Below are positions 28,607-37,825 of a stretch of DNA of 64,000 nt, one piece after another. The position numbers were made by a program, and so were the translations under genes. Below the pieces are notes generated by a model, which searched no databases, was not told the DNA's origin, and worked only from the letters and a program-made list of their open reading frames with translations. Where the stretch lies: positions 3,635,001 to 3,699,000 of the forward strand of contig NZ_CP048106.1 in the NCBI RefSeq assembly GCF_010092985.1, read 5' to 3'. Within the stretch, counting starts at the first letter, position 1. Each line of letters opens with the position of its first letter. The DNA is from Pontibacter pudoricolor (GTDB taxonomy: Bacteria > Bacteroidota > Bacteroidia > Cytophagales > Hymenobacteraceae).

Positions 28607-29833
28607 TTATAGCTGCTCTGTTTTCTGGTAATAGGCTTGTATCAACGCTTTACCTTCTTCTGTCTTTGCCAGCGGTTTCATTTGGAGTAGCATTTGCTGC
28701 AAGTTCGTTCTCAATAGCCTGTCTTCTTTGCCATAGTCCCAAATCGGTTCTATCGATTTCTCAAAAAGGTCTTCTATAGTTTCTTCCTTCAGTAATATTC
28801 TTTCTGTTCCGTGCTCGTCGGTTATAGTTTGGGCCGGATGGTGGTTGATGCGGTAAGTCAGCAGATCGGTGAGGGCATGCAGGCTGAGAATGGCTGTGCC
28901 GGGGTCGTTTATGCCGGGGCTGAGCGCTTTAACAGCCACTTCGGTTAGCTGCTTAAAACCATAATAGGGATTTTTTTCGATGGGCTCGCCCCTGTAAAAG
29001 TTTAGTGCGACATCCAGCTGCTTTTCCATGGTTTCTGTTACCGGGTTGCTGGTATAAATAGTTAGTATTGGAGTACCGTAAACTATAAAACTGCCTACTG
29101 GGTAATGGAACCTGATGATCCAGTTATGCTGGGTGCAAAGGTCAAGCAGCGTTTCCTGCTCTATCCCCTGAAAATAACCTGATTCCCGGGCTGTAAACGC
29201 TGTAAAGGTTTTGGGTAACTCCAGCAACGATAGCGCGGAGGCTTTAAGGTGGCAATGGCTTTTTAGTTCATTTAAGGTTTTGGTGTAAATGCGCTCAATA
29301 ATGGTTTCATACTTTACTGACTGCGTAATGTAGTGCAGGAAATAAATGAACAGGAAGATATCTATGATAGTAAGCAGGATGAGCAGGTAAACACTGAGCG
29401 CGGGCACATACACGCCGGAGTCTATATCGCGGATAGTGCTTAACAGAAAAAGTGCGTAAACTATAGTTCCGATGTAAAAGCCAAGCACAATCTGCTGAAA
29501 ACGGTTGCCAATTAAGCTGCCAAGTACACGGTTGGTCATATTAGACGCCGCCTGGTTCAACAGCAGCATCACCATCGAAAAGCTAAAAACGGTAAGCGAT
29601 AAAATACCTCCGGCTATAGTTGACGCTATAGTTCGGGCTGTGCTGGCATCTTTCAGGCTGATAAAATCGAGGAGCTTGGCTTTCAGGTTCTTACCCGGTT
29701 CAGAGAAGTCGAATAGCAGCAACAGGTACGACAACACCAGGAAACTTAGTGCGATCAGGGCCGGATAAAAGGCAATGCTATTTACTATATTAGTGTAATA
29801 GCGCCGTACCCATTTCAGGACGCGTTTCTTCAT
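28607..29833 (-). CDS. DUF2254 membrane protein
   Basis: 408 residues. Four predicted hydrophobic segments in the first 175 residues (IAFYPALIALSFLVLSYLLL, TIASTIAGGILSLTVFSFSM, and two more) precede a soluble C-terminal domain with AVKALSPGINDPGTAILSLHAL, the DUF2254 hallmark. Function unknown. It lies 84 bp upstream of the DUF421 gene on the same strand, so the two membrane proteins may be coexpressed. Confidence 0.88.
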   Translation of the reverse strand: MKKRVLKWVRRYYTNIVNSIAFYPALIALSFLVLSYLLLLFDFSEPGKNLKAKLLDFISLKDASTARTIASTIAGGILSLTVFSFSMVMLLLNQAASNMTNRVLGSLIGNRFQQIVLGFYIGTIVYALFLLSTIRDIDSGVYVPALSVYLLILLTIIDIFLFIYFLHYITQSVKYETIIERIYTKTLNELKSHCHLKASALSLLELPKTFTAFTARESGYFQGIEQETLLDLCTQHNWIIRFHYPVGSFIVYGTPILTIYTSNPVTETMEKQLDVALNFYRGEPIEKNPYYGFKQLTEVAVKALSPGINDPGTAILSLHALTDLLTYRINHHPAQTITDEHGTERILLKEETIEDLFEKSIEPIWDYGKEDRLLRTNLQQMLLQMKPLAKTEEGKALIQAYYQKTEQL

Positions 29834-30384
29834 AGGGCTGGTTTAGTATGCTGTGCTTTGGATATACTTTGCATTTACCCATGCGGTTATGAATAGTTAT
29901 ATGTAAATATGGTAGCAATTAGAAATGCATCATAAAAGCAGGGCAGTTGGATGCACTTCAGAAAAAATCTGAGTGGTTACGTGAGTCAGAACTTTGTCTC
30001 CAACCTAAAATCAATTCTACAATTTAGTTTTTAGGCGCCTTAAACAAGCTATAGGTACTTTCCTTAGTACTTTCCTGGAGGAGTTATCTCAGGGGCGTCC
30101 AAGTTTTTGGCGCTTTTGCTTATAATCGTATGCAAAAGCACCTAAAGAAAAACTCGGACAAAAAAAGGGGGAATGTAAGCTTCCTGAAATTTTGGGAATT
30201 ACGATTGATGTGATTCTATTAGCGTTAAAAGTTAGTACTCTTACCGAAGACGAGCTAACACAATCCTTATCCTTTGCGCTTGAGGTATTCAATTTATTGG
30301 TAGGGATTTATGGCTTAATAAAAAGTCTCATGAAGCACAGTGAACAGTAGAATGTGCTGGCCATCATTTTCTGGGGAGGGTAAC
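29834..30384. other. AT-rich gene-free stretch between DUF2254 gene and tRNA-Arg
   Basis: About 550 bp without a complete gene. It lacks TATAGTT/AACTATA altogether, unlike most other spacers here. The right part holds the broken reading frame described separately at 30126-30350. Confidence 0.5.
30126..30350 (+). pseudogene. Possible protein-gene remnant next to tRNA-Arg
   Basis: A 74-codon frame free of stops with protein-like composition but no ATG near its beginning: it reads APKEKLGQKKGECKLPEILG, then ITIDVILLALKVSTLTEDEL, and ends LVGIYGLIKSLMKHSEQ. A second frame just upstream encodes GVQVFGAFAYNRMQKHL, which hints at a frameshifted older gene. The composition suggests a short membrane-associated protein. 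I do not recognise it. Confidence 0.3.
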
Positions 30385-30420
30385 AAAAAAGGCTGCACCA
30401 TAGTTAGGTGCAGCCTTTTT
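30385..30420 (-). terminator. Terminator of tRNA-Arg
   Basis: AAGGCTGCACC (30389-30399) and GGTGCAGCCTT (30407-30417) form an 11-bp stem flanked by A and T runs; on the minus strand it lies directly after the tRNA 3' end. Confidence 0.88.
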
Positions 30421-30421
30421 G

Positions 30422-30493
30422 TGGCCCCGACAGGAATCGAACCTGTATCTAAAGTTTAGGAAACTTCCATTCTATCCATTGAACTACGGGGCC
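30422..30493 (-). tRNA. tRNA-Arg (anticodon CCU)
   Basis: On the minus strand: acceptor GGCCCCG pairs with CGGGGCC, D-arm GTTC..GAAT, anticodon stem GAAGT/ACTTT around loop TTCCTAA giving anticodon CCT, and T-arm CAGGTTCGATTCCTG. It ends with discriminator A; CCA is not encoded. It reads AGG codons. Confidence 0.95.
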
Positions 30494-30526
30494 GGGTAGT
30501 GTTGCGGCAAAATTAAAAAATAATAC

Positions 30527-31752
30527 CTACAAACCAACCTGTTCGGCCACCGCTACGCCCTCCCGGAAATAAGCGATAGAAATGCCAAAGGCGATTACCG
30601 TTAGCACCAGGCCGATCATAAATATGGTATAAGAAATGCGCAGGATTTTGTACTTGCGTTTCAGCACCTCACCCAGGTAATAAATATCGGTTATCATGTT
30701 GTTGTAAAGCGACTTCTTATCGCGCATGATATTGTGCATCCCATGCTGGAAATCTTCGAGGGGATATTAGTGAAGTTACCAAAAAAGAGCAGGTTTACCT
30801 TCCGGCTGTTCATTTTCTCCTTTTTAAACGAGAAGCTCGTAATTTCAGGCTGCGCCGAAATAATAGCAGTAACAACAGAGCCGAGAGCAGTCAGCAGCAG
30901 CGTGCCTATAGGTATAAGCAGGGAACGGTGCTGTGCAAACTCCGGCCCCGAAACGGAGGTTTTGGTACTCAGGTAAGTAATTACCACCGACAGGATAATC
31001 GCATTCAGGCTGATCATCATGTTGGCTTTATTGTCGGCGATGGCGCTTAGGTCAAGATGCGTGCGGTATGTGTTCCGGAACATGGTCTCGATACCGCGTT
31101 TAGGTTGAGCCAGTGTTTCCTGGTGCTTCTTATCATCCTTCTTCTTCTTTTTAACCTCTTTGCTCAGGCGGTTGCGTTGCTCCTGTATATTTATGCCAAG
31201 CTGGCCGGCATATTTGCGTTGCGCCTGGTACGTATGAAACGTGGTTGATAACAGGAAATCCATCTGGAACTGTGCCCATTCTCTATCCGAAAAAGACCTG
31301 TCCTTAAAAATCTCCCACTCCACGCGCAGCAGCTCCGCTGTGCTAAAAAAAGTATCCTTACCAATATTAGACATATCGGCATCTACAAGCAGTTCCTGTA
31401 AAAGGGTGGTAGGTTCAAGGCTGTGCTTAGTAGCTAGTATACACTCCGCAATGCGTTCTATGCGCGGGGCAGGGTGCTGTTGCTGCTCCAGCCATTCACG
31501 GGCAAAACGTATACTTTCTTCTTCGTGTCCATCATAAACATTAACGTACCCTGTATCATGAAACCAGGCAGCAAGCAGCAGATCCTGCAGTTCATCTTCA
31601 GGTAAGTGCTGCATTTCACCCAGGTCGCGGGCTTCGTTTACAGTTTCAAAGGTGTGTCTGTAGTTGTGGTATACAAGCTTTCTGGACAGCTGATTTTTGA
31701 ACAGTTTAAAAACATACTCTCCGGCTTGCTTTACAATTGTGTTATTCTCCAT
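30527..31752 (-). pseudogene. HD-domain / Pycsar-effector-like membrane protein, -1 frameshift
   Basis: The upstream frame (30694-31752) encodes an HD phosphohydrolase domain with YRH (His33), FHD (65-66), GHE (His76) and DADMSN, then a charged KKKKKDDKK linker and a DUF5706-type domain (RTHLDLSAIADNKANMMISL) with two membrane helices as in Pycsar effectors. Its end, after NLLFFGNFTNIP, turns into nonsense. The natural C-terminus (HNIMRDKKSLYNNMITDIYY plus a last helix) is open in another frame at 30527-30739. Adding one G to the run at 30760-30763 restores NIPLEDFQHGMHNIM and a protein of about 408 residues. This is either a sequencing error or a real inactivation. No cyclase gene is near. 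Confidence 0.8.
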
Positions 31753-32060
31753 AATAAGGCTTTTCTGCAGGTGCCATGTGTGTTGAGGCAGGCGATATAC
31801 TATTTAATAAGACAAAGCATTTGCCCTGCATTACCTGCGTTACGGTGTAATCCTGTTTTTGTTAGCTGCAGGCGCTGTAGCTGTGTTTTAAGGAGTAACC
31901 AACAGTTATAACTAAAAAAACATTATGCTCGTTATTTACATCAGTCCGGCCGTATATAACTGCTATAATATATTTGGCAGGTTATAGTTCGGCTTACCTG
32001 TTTATAACCGGGCTATGCCTGCGTGCTGCACCAGCTCAAAAGGCTTTGCTTACCATAACT
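31753..32060. promoter_or_regulatory. Divergent intergenic region with candidate promoter
   Basis: This 308-bp spacer separates the minus-strand HD gene from the plus-strand phosphoesterase gene and must hold both promoters. TATATTTG at 31969-31976 exactly fits the Bacteroidota -7 element TAnnTTTG, about 85 nt before ATG 32061; a clear -33 TTTG is not visible. An in-frame ATG at 31974 overlaps this element and is not favoured as a start. Confidence 0.4.
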
Positions 32061-35000
32061 ATGAGAAAAAAATACACTTCATGGCACTCCGCCTGCTTTA
32101 AGTCTGGTGTGGTGATGTTTTTATTTATACTGAGTGCCTGCACCGGTCACGATGTATATTTTGGGCCGCAAACTGCAAACTGGGAAACCACCAAACCAGT
32201 TAAAAATAACAAAGTAATTTATACGGTCTTCCTGATAGGTGACGTAGGTTCTCCCGACCTGGTAAATGGTGAACCCTCGATAAAGCTGATGCGCCAGCAA
32301 ATGATGGAGGCCGGAGCCCAAAGCACAACTATATTTTTAGGAGATAATGTGTACCACAACGGCTTGCCTGAACCTGGCGCTTACGACCGCGAGGTATCTG
32401 AAAAGCGCTTAAATGCGCAGCTCGATATTCTGAAGGGCTACCCCGGCGAAAAGTATATGATCCCGGGCAACCACGACTGGAACCACAGCGGCCGTGGTGG
32501 TCTGGAAGCTGTTATGCGCGAGCAACGGTATGTTAACGAATACCTGACGGATGAAAATATAGTTGTTGGCGGAGACTTTTATGTGCCGGGCAACGGCTGC
32601 CCCGGGCCCTATGAAGTAAAGATCAGCGACGACCTGGTACTGATCGCCTTAGATACCGAATGGTGGCTGCATCCCTTCGACAGGCCCTATGGCGAGAACA
32701 GTGACTGCGGCGCTGCCACAGAAGTAGACCTGCTCATACAACTCGAAGATATCATTGAAAAAAATGCCGGTAGCGATATTATGATCGTGGGGCACCACCC
32801 GCTCAAAAGCCGTGGCGTGCATGGCGGGTTTTTTACATTAAAAGATCACATATTCCCGTTTACCCTACTCCGTGAATGGATTTATCTTCCGGTGCCGATT
32901 ATCGGTTCTATTTATCCGTTTGCGCGTAAATACGGCGGAATTCTGCAGGATATACCCCACCCGCGCTACCAGGCCCTGATACAAGGCCTCTACAATATCT
33001 TCGATAAATACGACAACATTATTTATGCCGCCGGCCATGAGCATGCCCTGGAGTATTTTAAGCATAACAATACAGGACTTATAGTTAGCGGATCAGGTTG
33101 TAAGATACAGGACATACGCGGTGGCGGGGATGCACACTATGCCGAAAAGATAAAAGGCTACGCCAAAGTTTTATATTATGAGAATGGCGAAGTATGGACA
33201 GAATTCTGGGCACCGGAAGGCGATGGGGCTACAGGCAAGATCACGTTCAGGACGCCGGTATATGCCAAAAAGCCGCGTAAAGAGCAACCGCTGGTACAGG
33301 ACGAAACAAATTATGCCGACAGCACCCTGACGCTCGCTGCCAATACAAACTATAAAGTTGGCGGCGTAAAGCGTTTTTTACTGGGCGAGCATTACCGCCA
33401 GGAATGGGCTACACCGGTTACCATACCAACCCTGGATATGAAACACGAACAGGGAGGCCTGCGGCCATACCAGAAAGGCGGCGGCCGGCAAACTACATCC
33501 CTGAAGGTACGCAACCCCGATGCCCGCGAGTTTACCCTGCGCAGCGTGAACAAAGACCCAACAATGGCCCTGCCGGAATACCTGCGCGAAACCGTTGCCC
33601 GCGACCTGTTACAGGACCAGATATCGGCGCAGCACCCGTATGGTGCGTTGGTTGTGCCTAAACTGGCCGATGCTGCCGGCGTGTACCATACTAACCCGAA
33701 ACTGGTGTATATACCCCAGACCCCGTATCTGCGCCAGTATATGGATGAGTTCAGCAATACGATAGCTTTTCTGGAAGAGGATGCTGATGAAAACCACGAG
33801 GACGTGGCAAGCCTGGGTAATGCCGAAAACCTGGTCGGTACTGATAAAGTGCTGGAAGAACTGCAGCAAGACAATGATAACCAGGTAGACGAACAGGAAT
33901 TTGCCCGTGCCCGCCTGCTGGATATGCTCATTGGCGACTGGGACCGGCACGAAGGGCAGTGGCGCTGGGCCGAAAAGAAAAAAGAGGGCAAGAACGGAGA
34001 TATGTACATACCCGTACCCGAAGACCGTGACCAGGCTTTTTTTAAAGTAGATGGCTTACTGCCCTGGCTGGCTACCCGCAAATGGAGCATCCGGAACGTA
34101 CAGAATTTTGGCTACGACTATGGCGATTTGGTTGGCCTGAACCTGAGCGCTCAGACCGTTGACCGTACCTTCCTGTCCAGTGTTTCGCGGCAGGACTGGC
34201 TGCGCATTGCCGAAGACATTAAGGCCAATATGACCGATGCTGTAATAGAGGAAGCCGTACGCGAGCTGCCCGAAACTATAGTACCGATCTCCGGACCTGA
34301 AATTGTTGCCAAACTCAAATCAAGAAGAGATGAACTGCCGGTGGCCGCAGCAAAATACTATAATTACCTGGCCAAACTGGTAGATATTGCCGGCAGCGAT
34401 AAACACGAACGTTTTATAGTTGACCGGGTAAACGACGAAGAAACCAACGTGACAGTTTACAAAATCACCAAAGAAGGCGAACTGCGCGATACACTATATA
34501 AACGCACTTTTTATACCAACGAAACCAAAGAGATCAGACTATACGGCCTGGGTGGTGAAGATGAATTTATAGTTAACGGCGATGTAAATGATGGTATAGT
34601 TGTGCGCATAATTGGCGGCGGCGGCGAAGACGATATAACAGACAACTCCAACGTGCGCGGCTTTAAGAGATATACTATAGTTTACGACCTCAAAACAGGT
34701 AATAACCTTGTGTTTGGCCCTGAAACCAGGAATGAAACCTCACATTATGTGGATGTAAACTTCTACGACCGTAGCAACTATAAGCAGCCTTACATTGGCC
34801 CGAGGTTATCGTTTGAATATAACGTAGACGACGGCCTTTTTATAGGTGCAGGCATACTGGCACGCACGCATAAGTTCCGGAAAGATCCGTATGCAGCCGA
34901 ACACCTGTTTGAAGCTAACTATGCCTTCCTTACTAATTCCTATAATATCCATTACAGCGGCGATTTCAGGGAGGTGATGGGAAGCTGGCATGTGTTGCTT

Positions 35001-35876
35001 GACGGCAACGTGCAGGGACCGCAATACCAGCGCAATTTTTATGGTCTGGGCAACGAAACAGAACAGGCCTCTGATGTAGAGGAAGCATACTACCGTGTAC
35101 GATTCGAACGTCAGCAGGTAAGCGCTATGCTATATAAAGATGCGACTTCGTTCTTTAAAATAGGAATTGGGCCAACGTATGATCGCTTTAAAGTAAATAC
35201 TCCGGCCCAGGAGAACTTTTTAGTGGATGAAGCTAGGGCCGGTAATCTGAAACCGGGAACCTACGACGAAGTGACCGGCACTTTCAAACCACAGGAATAC
35301 GTAGGCCTTGAAGCGTTTGCCAACATGAACGTAGTAGGTGGCGGTACACAAACCAACCCAAGAATAGGGTTGCGCTGGTATAACAGCATCAACTATAACT
35401 ACCAGTTAGGCTCGCCGTCGTTAGACTATATGCGGCTTAGCTCCGAGTTCAGGTTTTACCTTACACCTAACTTCCCGTTTCAGTTAACCTGGGCTGGTCG
35501 CATAGGGGCCATGCATAATATAGGCGAGTACAGATTTTACCAGGCCAGTACATTGGGCGGTGCCGAAAACCTGCGCGGTTACAGGCGCACACGCTATGCC
35601 GGCCGCAGTGGCATTTATGCCAATGCTGAAGGACGTATCCAGTTATTCGATTTTAATCTTTACCTGGCTCCAGGCAGGTTTGGCGTGTTAGGCTTATACG
35701 ATACAGGCCGCGTATACCACGACGAAGACCGGGCGCAAAGCTTTATTAAAAGCCTGCACAATGGCTACGGGGCAGGTATCTGGGCTGATTTCCTGAACCG
35801 CACCGTGTTTACGTTAACTCGTTCTTTCAGCAAAGAAGATAAGCTGTGGATGCTCAACTTCGGCTTCCAGTTTTAA
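32061..35876 (+). CDS. Lipoprotein with phosphoesterase domain, kinase-like middle and Omp85-type barrel
   Basis: 1,271 residues. ATG 32061 gives a lipoprotein signal (LFILSAC, lipid Cys27). Residues 50-400 are a calcineurin-like phosphoesterase: LIGDVG (Asp61), GDNVYHNG (94-101), GNHDW (136-140), VGHHPL and AGHEHALEYF. The middle region (about 430-830) carries GDWDRHEGQW at 625-634 and PEDRDQAFF near 655, which recall the catalytic loop and metal Asp of atypical kinases such as the HipA/PI-kinase type. Residues 900-1271 are a BamA-like barrel with GGAENLRGYRRTRYAG and a terminal FGFQF. The whole protein would sit in the outer membrane. Phosphoesterase plus Omp85 architecture is known in Bacteroidota, but substrate and role are not. 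Confidence 0.85.
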   Translation: MRKKYTSWHSACFKSGVVMFLFILSACTGHDVYFGPQTANWETTKPVKNNKVIYTVFLIGDVGSPDLVNGEPSIKLMRQQMMEAGAQSTTIFLGDNVYHNGLPEPGAYDREVSEKRLNAQLDILKGYPGEKYMIPGNHDWNHSGRGGLEAVMREQRYVNEYLTDENIVVGGDFYVPGNGCPGPYEVKISDDLVLIALDTEWWLHPFDRPYGENSDCGAATEVDLLIQLEDIIEKNAGSDIMIVGHHPLKSRGVHGGFFTLKDHIFPFTLLREWIYLPVPIIGSIYPFARKYGGILQDIPHPRYQALIQGLYNIFDKYDNIIYAAGHEHALEYFKHNNTGLIVSGSGCKIQDIRGGGDAHYAEKIKGYAKVLYYENGEVWTEFWAPEGDGATGKITFRTPVYAKKPRKEQPLVQDETNYADSTLTLAANTNYKVGGVKRFLLGEHYRQEWATPVTIPTLDMKHEQGGLRPYQKGGGRQTTSLKVRNPDAREFTLRSVNKDPTMALPEYLRETVARDLLQDQISAQHPYGALVVPKLADAAGVYHTNPKLVYIPQTPYLRQYMDEFSNTIAFLEEDADENHEDVASLGNAENLVGTDKVLEELQQDNDNQVDEQEFARARLLDMLIGDWDRHEGQWRWAEKKKEGKNGDMYIPVPEDRDQAFFKVDGLLPWLATRKWSIRNVQNFGYDYGDLVGLNLSAQTVDRTFLSSVSRQDWLRIAEDIKANMTDAVIEEAVRELPETIVPISGPEIVAKLKSRRDELPVAAAKYYNYLAKLVDIAGSDKHERFIVDRVNDEETNVTVYKITKEGELRDTLYKRTFYTNETKEIRLYGLGGEDEFIVNGDVNDGIVVRIIGGGGEDDITDNSNVRGFKRYTIVYDLKTGNNLVFGPETRNETSHYVDVNFYDRSNYKQPYIGPRLSFEYNVDDGLFIGAGILARTHKFRKDPYAAEHLFEANYAFLTNSYNIHYSGDFREVMGSWHVLLDGNVQGPQYQRNFYGLGNETEQASDVEEAYYRVRFERQQVSAMLYKDATSFFKIGIGPTYDRFKVNTPAQENFLVDEARAGNLKPGTYDEVTGTFKPQEYVGLEAFANMNVVGGGTQTNPRIGLRWYNSINYNYQLGSPSLDYMRLSSEFRFYLTPNFPFQLTWAGRIGAMHNIGEYRFYQASTLGGAENLRGYRRTRYAGRSGIYANAEGRIQLFDFNLYLAPGRFGVLGLYDTGRVYHDEDRAQSFIKSLHNGYGAGIWADFLNRTVFTLTRSFSKEDKLWMLNFGFQF

Positions 35877-35964
35877 ATTAATGCACTTTAATAAAAGAGA
35901 GTCGTATGTAAAACCTGCGGCTCTTTCTGCTTTACAGACAGGCCATACTATACACTATAAAACT

Positions 35965-36996
35965 ATGAAGATCACAAAGCTACTTTTAGGAGCGGTAACT
36001 ATTCTTTGTGCTATAGGGCAGGCACAGGCGCAGGGCCCGGATGAAGAACTACTTGAAGAATTTGCCAGCCCGGGTGTGCGCAACATGGGTAAAAGCCGGG
36101 GCATCGTGCTGAGTTATGAACGACTTCCACAATTCGATATAGAATCTGATTCCAAAGACCCGCGCATTGAAAGCGGAAGCGGACGCGTGCGGCGCAATAA
36201 TAAGTTTGAGGCCCGTGTTTATGCGCCTTTGGTTAACAGACCTCAGACTAAAGTTATTTTCGGAATAGACTATGGCATGGAAGAATTTAACTTCGAAAAT
36301 GTATCGCCGGCTTCTTACCCTTTGTATAGCTACCTGGAAGATAAAAACCTGCAAAGCCTGGGTACGCAGCTGGCCTACCTCCGTTCTGTAGATAGTCGTC
36401 GGTTTTACCTGATCCGGGTAAAAGGTGAAATAAATGGAGACTGGGGGAAAGACAATGCCAGCCATAACTTAATAGATTATCTAAAATCAACATTTGAGGC
36501 GGGTTACGGCTGGAAAAAATCTCCGGACTATGTAATTGGAGTTGGTTTCCAGGTTGGGTACACATTTGGCAGAAAAAGCATTTACCCGGCCGTTATCTAT
36601 AACCGTACCTTTAACGATACCTGGGGCGTTGAAGCCATCTTCCCGGCCAACACAAGAGTGCGCTACAATGTAAACGAGAAGACGTTGCTTTACACTGGGT
36701 ACAAAATAGATGGTGCGAGCTATAACCTGTTTGTAGATGAAGGACCTTTATCAGAGTTTAAAGAAATAGAACTGCGCCGTACCGACTTTAAAGGCTTTTT
36801 AAGGCTGGAACGCGAGATCTACGATTTCCTGTGGTTCTCTCTTGAGGGCGGCTTCAGGCAATACTACCGCAACCGTGTATTCGATGAGATCGGTTCTCAA
36901 GACGAGATTCTGAAAAATGATCTGGCTGGCGCAGGCTATGTCCGTGTCGAGTTATATGCTGTGCCACCAAGGCGTTTTATGGAGAAGAAAAAATAG
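35965..36996 (+). CDS. DUF6268-like outer-membrane beta-barrel protein
   Basis: 343 residues from ATG 35965, which opens a normal signal peptide (KITKLLLGAVTILCAIGQAQAQ); a longer frame from 35881 begins 4 bp after the previous stop but adds an unlikely leader. The mature protein is rich in aromatic beta strands and ends RVELYAVPPRRFMEKKK. SRGIVLSYERLPQFDIES and DYGMEEFNF match the DUF6268 style as I recall it. Probably cotranscribed with the phosphoesterase/barrel gene; function unknown. Confidence 0.7.
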   Translation: MKITKLLLGAVTILCAIGQAQAQGPDEELLEEFASPGVRNMGKSRGIVLSYERLPQFDIESDSKDPRIESGSGRVRRNNKFEARVYAPLVNRPQTKVIFGIDYGMEEFNFENVSPASYPLYSYLEDKNLQSLGTQLAYLRSVDSRRFYLIRVKGEINGDWGKDNASHNLIDYLKSTFEAGYGWKKSPDYVIGVGFQVGYTFGRKSIYPAVIYNRTFNDTWGVEAIFPANTRVRYNVNEKTLLYTGYKIDGASYNLFVDEGPLSEFKEIELRRTDFKGFLRLEREIYDFLWFSLEGGFRQYYRNRVFDEIGSQDEILKNDLAGAGYVRVELYAVPPRRFMEKKK

Positions 36997-37023
36997 TAGT
37001 AAAGTTAGTGTAAGAGATTTCTG

Positions 37024-37056
37024 AAAAGGGTTGCAACTATAGTCGCAACCCTTTTT
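37024..37056 (+). terminator. Intrinsic terminator after the DUF6268-like gene
   Basis: AAAAGGGTTGC (37024-37034) pairs with GCAACCCTTTT (37044-37054), continued by TT. AACTATAG occupies the loop. Confidence 0.9.
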
Positions 37057-37067
37057 TGTTCCCCGAC

Positions 37068-37760
37068 CTGTCATTTCGAGCGAAACCGAGAAATCATATG
37101 TGTTCTATAATCCCACGTTTGTCATTTCGAACAGCGTGAGAAATCTGGGTTCTATAGTTTACTACTCTACTATTCAAACCAAGCCTTTACTTCCATAGCC
37201 TTCTTTACTCCTGGGAGCTCTACTTGCCTACAGTTTCAATTTAGCTTTGGTGCCCTCACGGCCGGGAGGCCCCGTCTTCGGGCATCGCGCTGCTGCTTTC
37301 TTGCTACCCTCGTACCTCGGGTTGCCTGACGGCACCGCAACAAAGCAAAGGCGCTCAACCCAAAGACTGCGATCAGCTCGATAGCTAGCTTTTAGTTGCT
37401 TAGAGAAACTATAGTTGCATCGCTTTATCGTGGTTGTATTTCCGTTGGGACAGGTAAACCTGTCCTGTGCGTGGTCTGTAACTATAGCTAATTCAGATTT
37501 CTCCTTTCGTCGAAATGACAGATTGAAAAGCAGTTGCAGAAAGTCACCCTTTGAAGGGGGCAGGGGGATGATAAACCGCGACTATAGAACTGTGACCACT
37601 AATTATAGCAAAGGCCGGAATTCCCCTCTCGGGAGGGGTAGGGGTGGGTTAAAACGCCAATTATAAACTACAGCCTAAACTATAGCAAAGGCCAAAAGCA
37701 CCTTCACCTGTTATGGGGAAGGCTGGGAAGGGGTAAAACGATAGCCCAAACGATAACCCT
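37068..37760. repeat. Composite intergenic repeat, copy A
   Basis: Gene-free DNA made of repeat modules also found at 40655-41150 in the same orientation and order: GTCATTTCGAACAGCGTGAG modules (37071-37160), a 260-bp segment (37211-37470) whose 69-bp core at 37244-37312 looks identical to copy B, and a GGGAGGGG...GGGTTAAAACGCC module (37625-37660). The core contains the hairpin CCCGTCTTCGGG. A second, inverted TCGAAATGACAG module is at 37513-37524. ORFs in this area overlap only repeats. Confidence 0.85.
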
Positions 37761-37767
37761 ACCATAC

Positions 37768-37806
37768 AAAAAGAGCAGGCTGTGAATTAACGCAACCTGC
37801 TCTTTT
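37768..37806 (-). terminator. Terminator of ppk1
   Basis: AAAAGAGCAGG (37769-37779) pairs with CCTGCTCTTTT (37796-37806); on the minus strand it follows the ppk1 stop at 37826 and ends in a T run. Confidence 0.85.
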
Positions 37807-37825
37807 AAATAGATATCTTAAAACA

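Noticed and set aside
30527..31752. A complete Pycsar antiphage operon
   Set aside because: No pyrimidine cyclase gene is found among the neighbours; only an effector-like protein is present.
37415..37666. 83-codon frame on the plus strand
   Set aside because: It runs entirely through the composite intergenic repeat and has no protein-like pattern; the same applies to the frame at 40624-40953.
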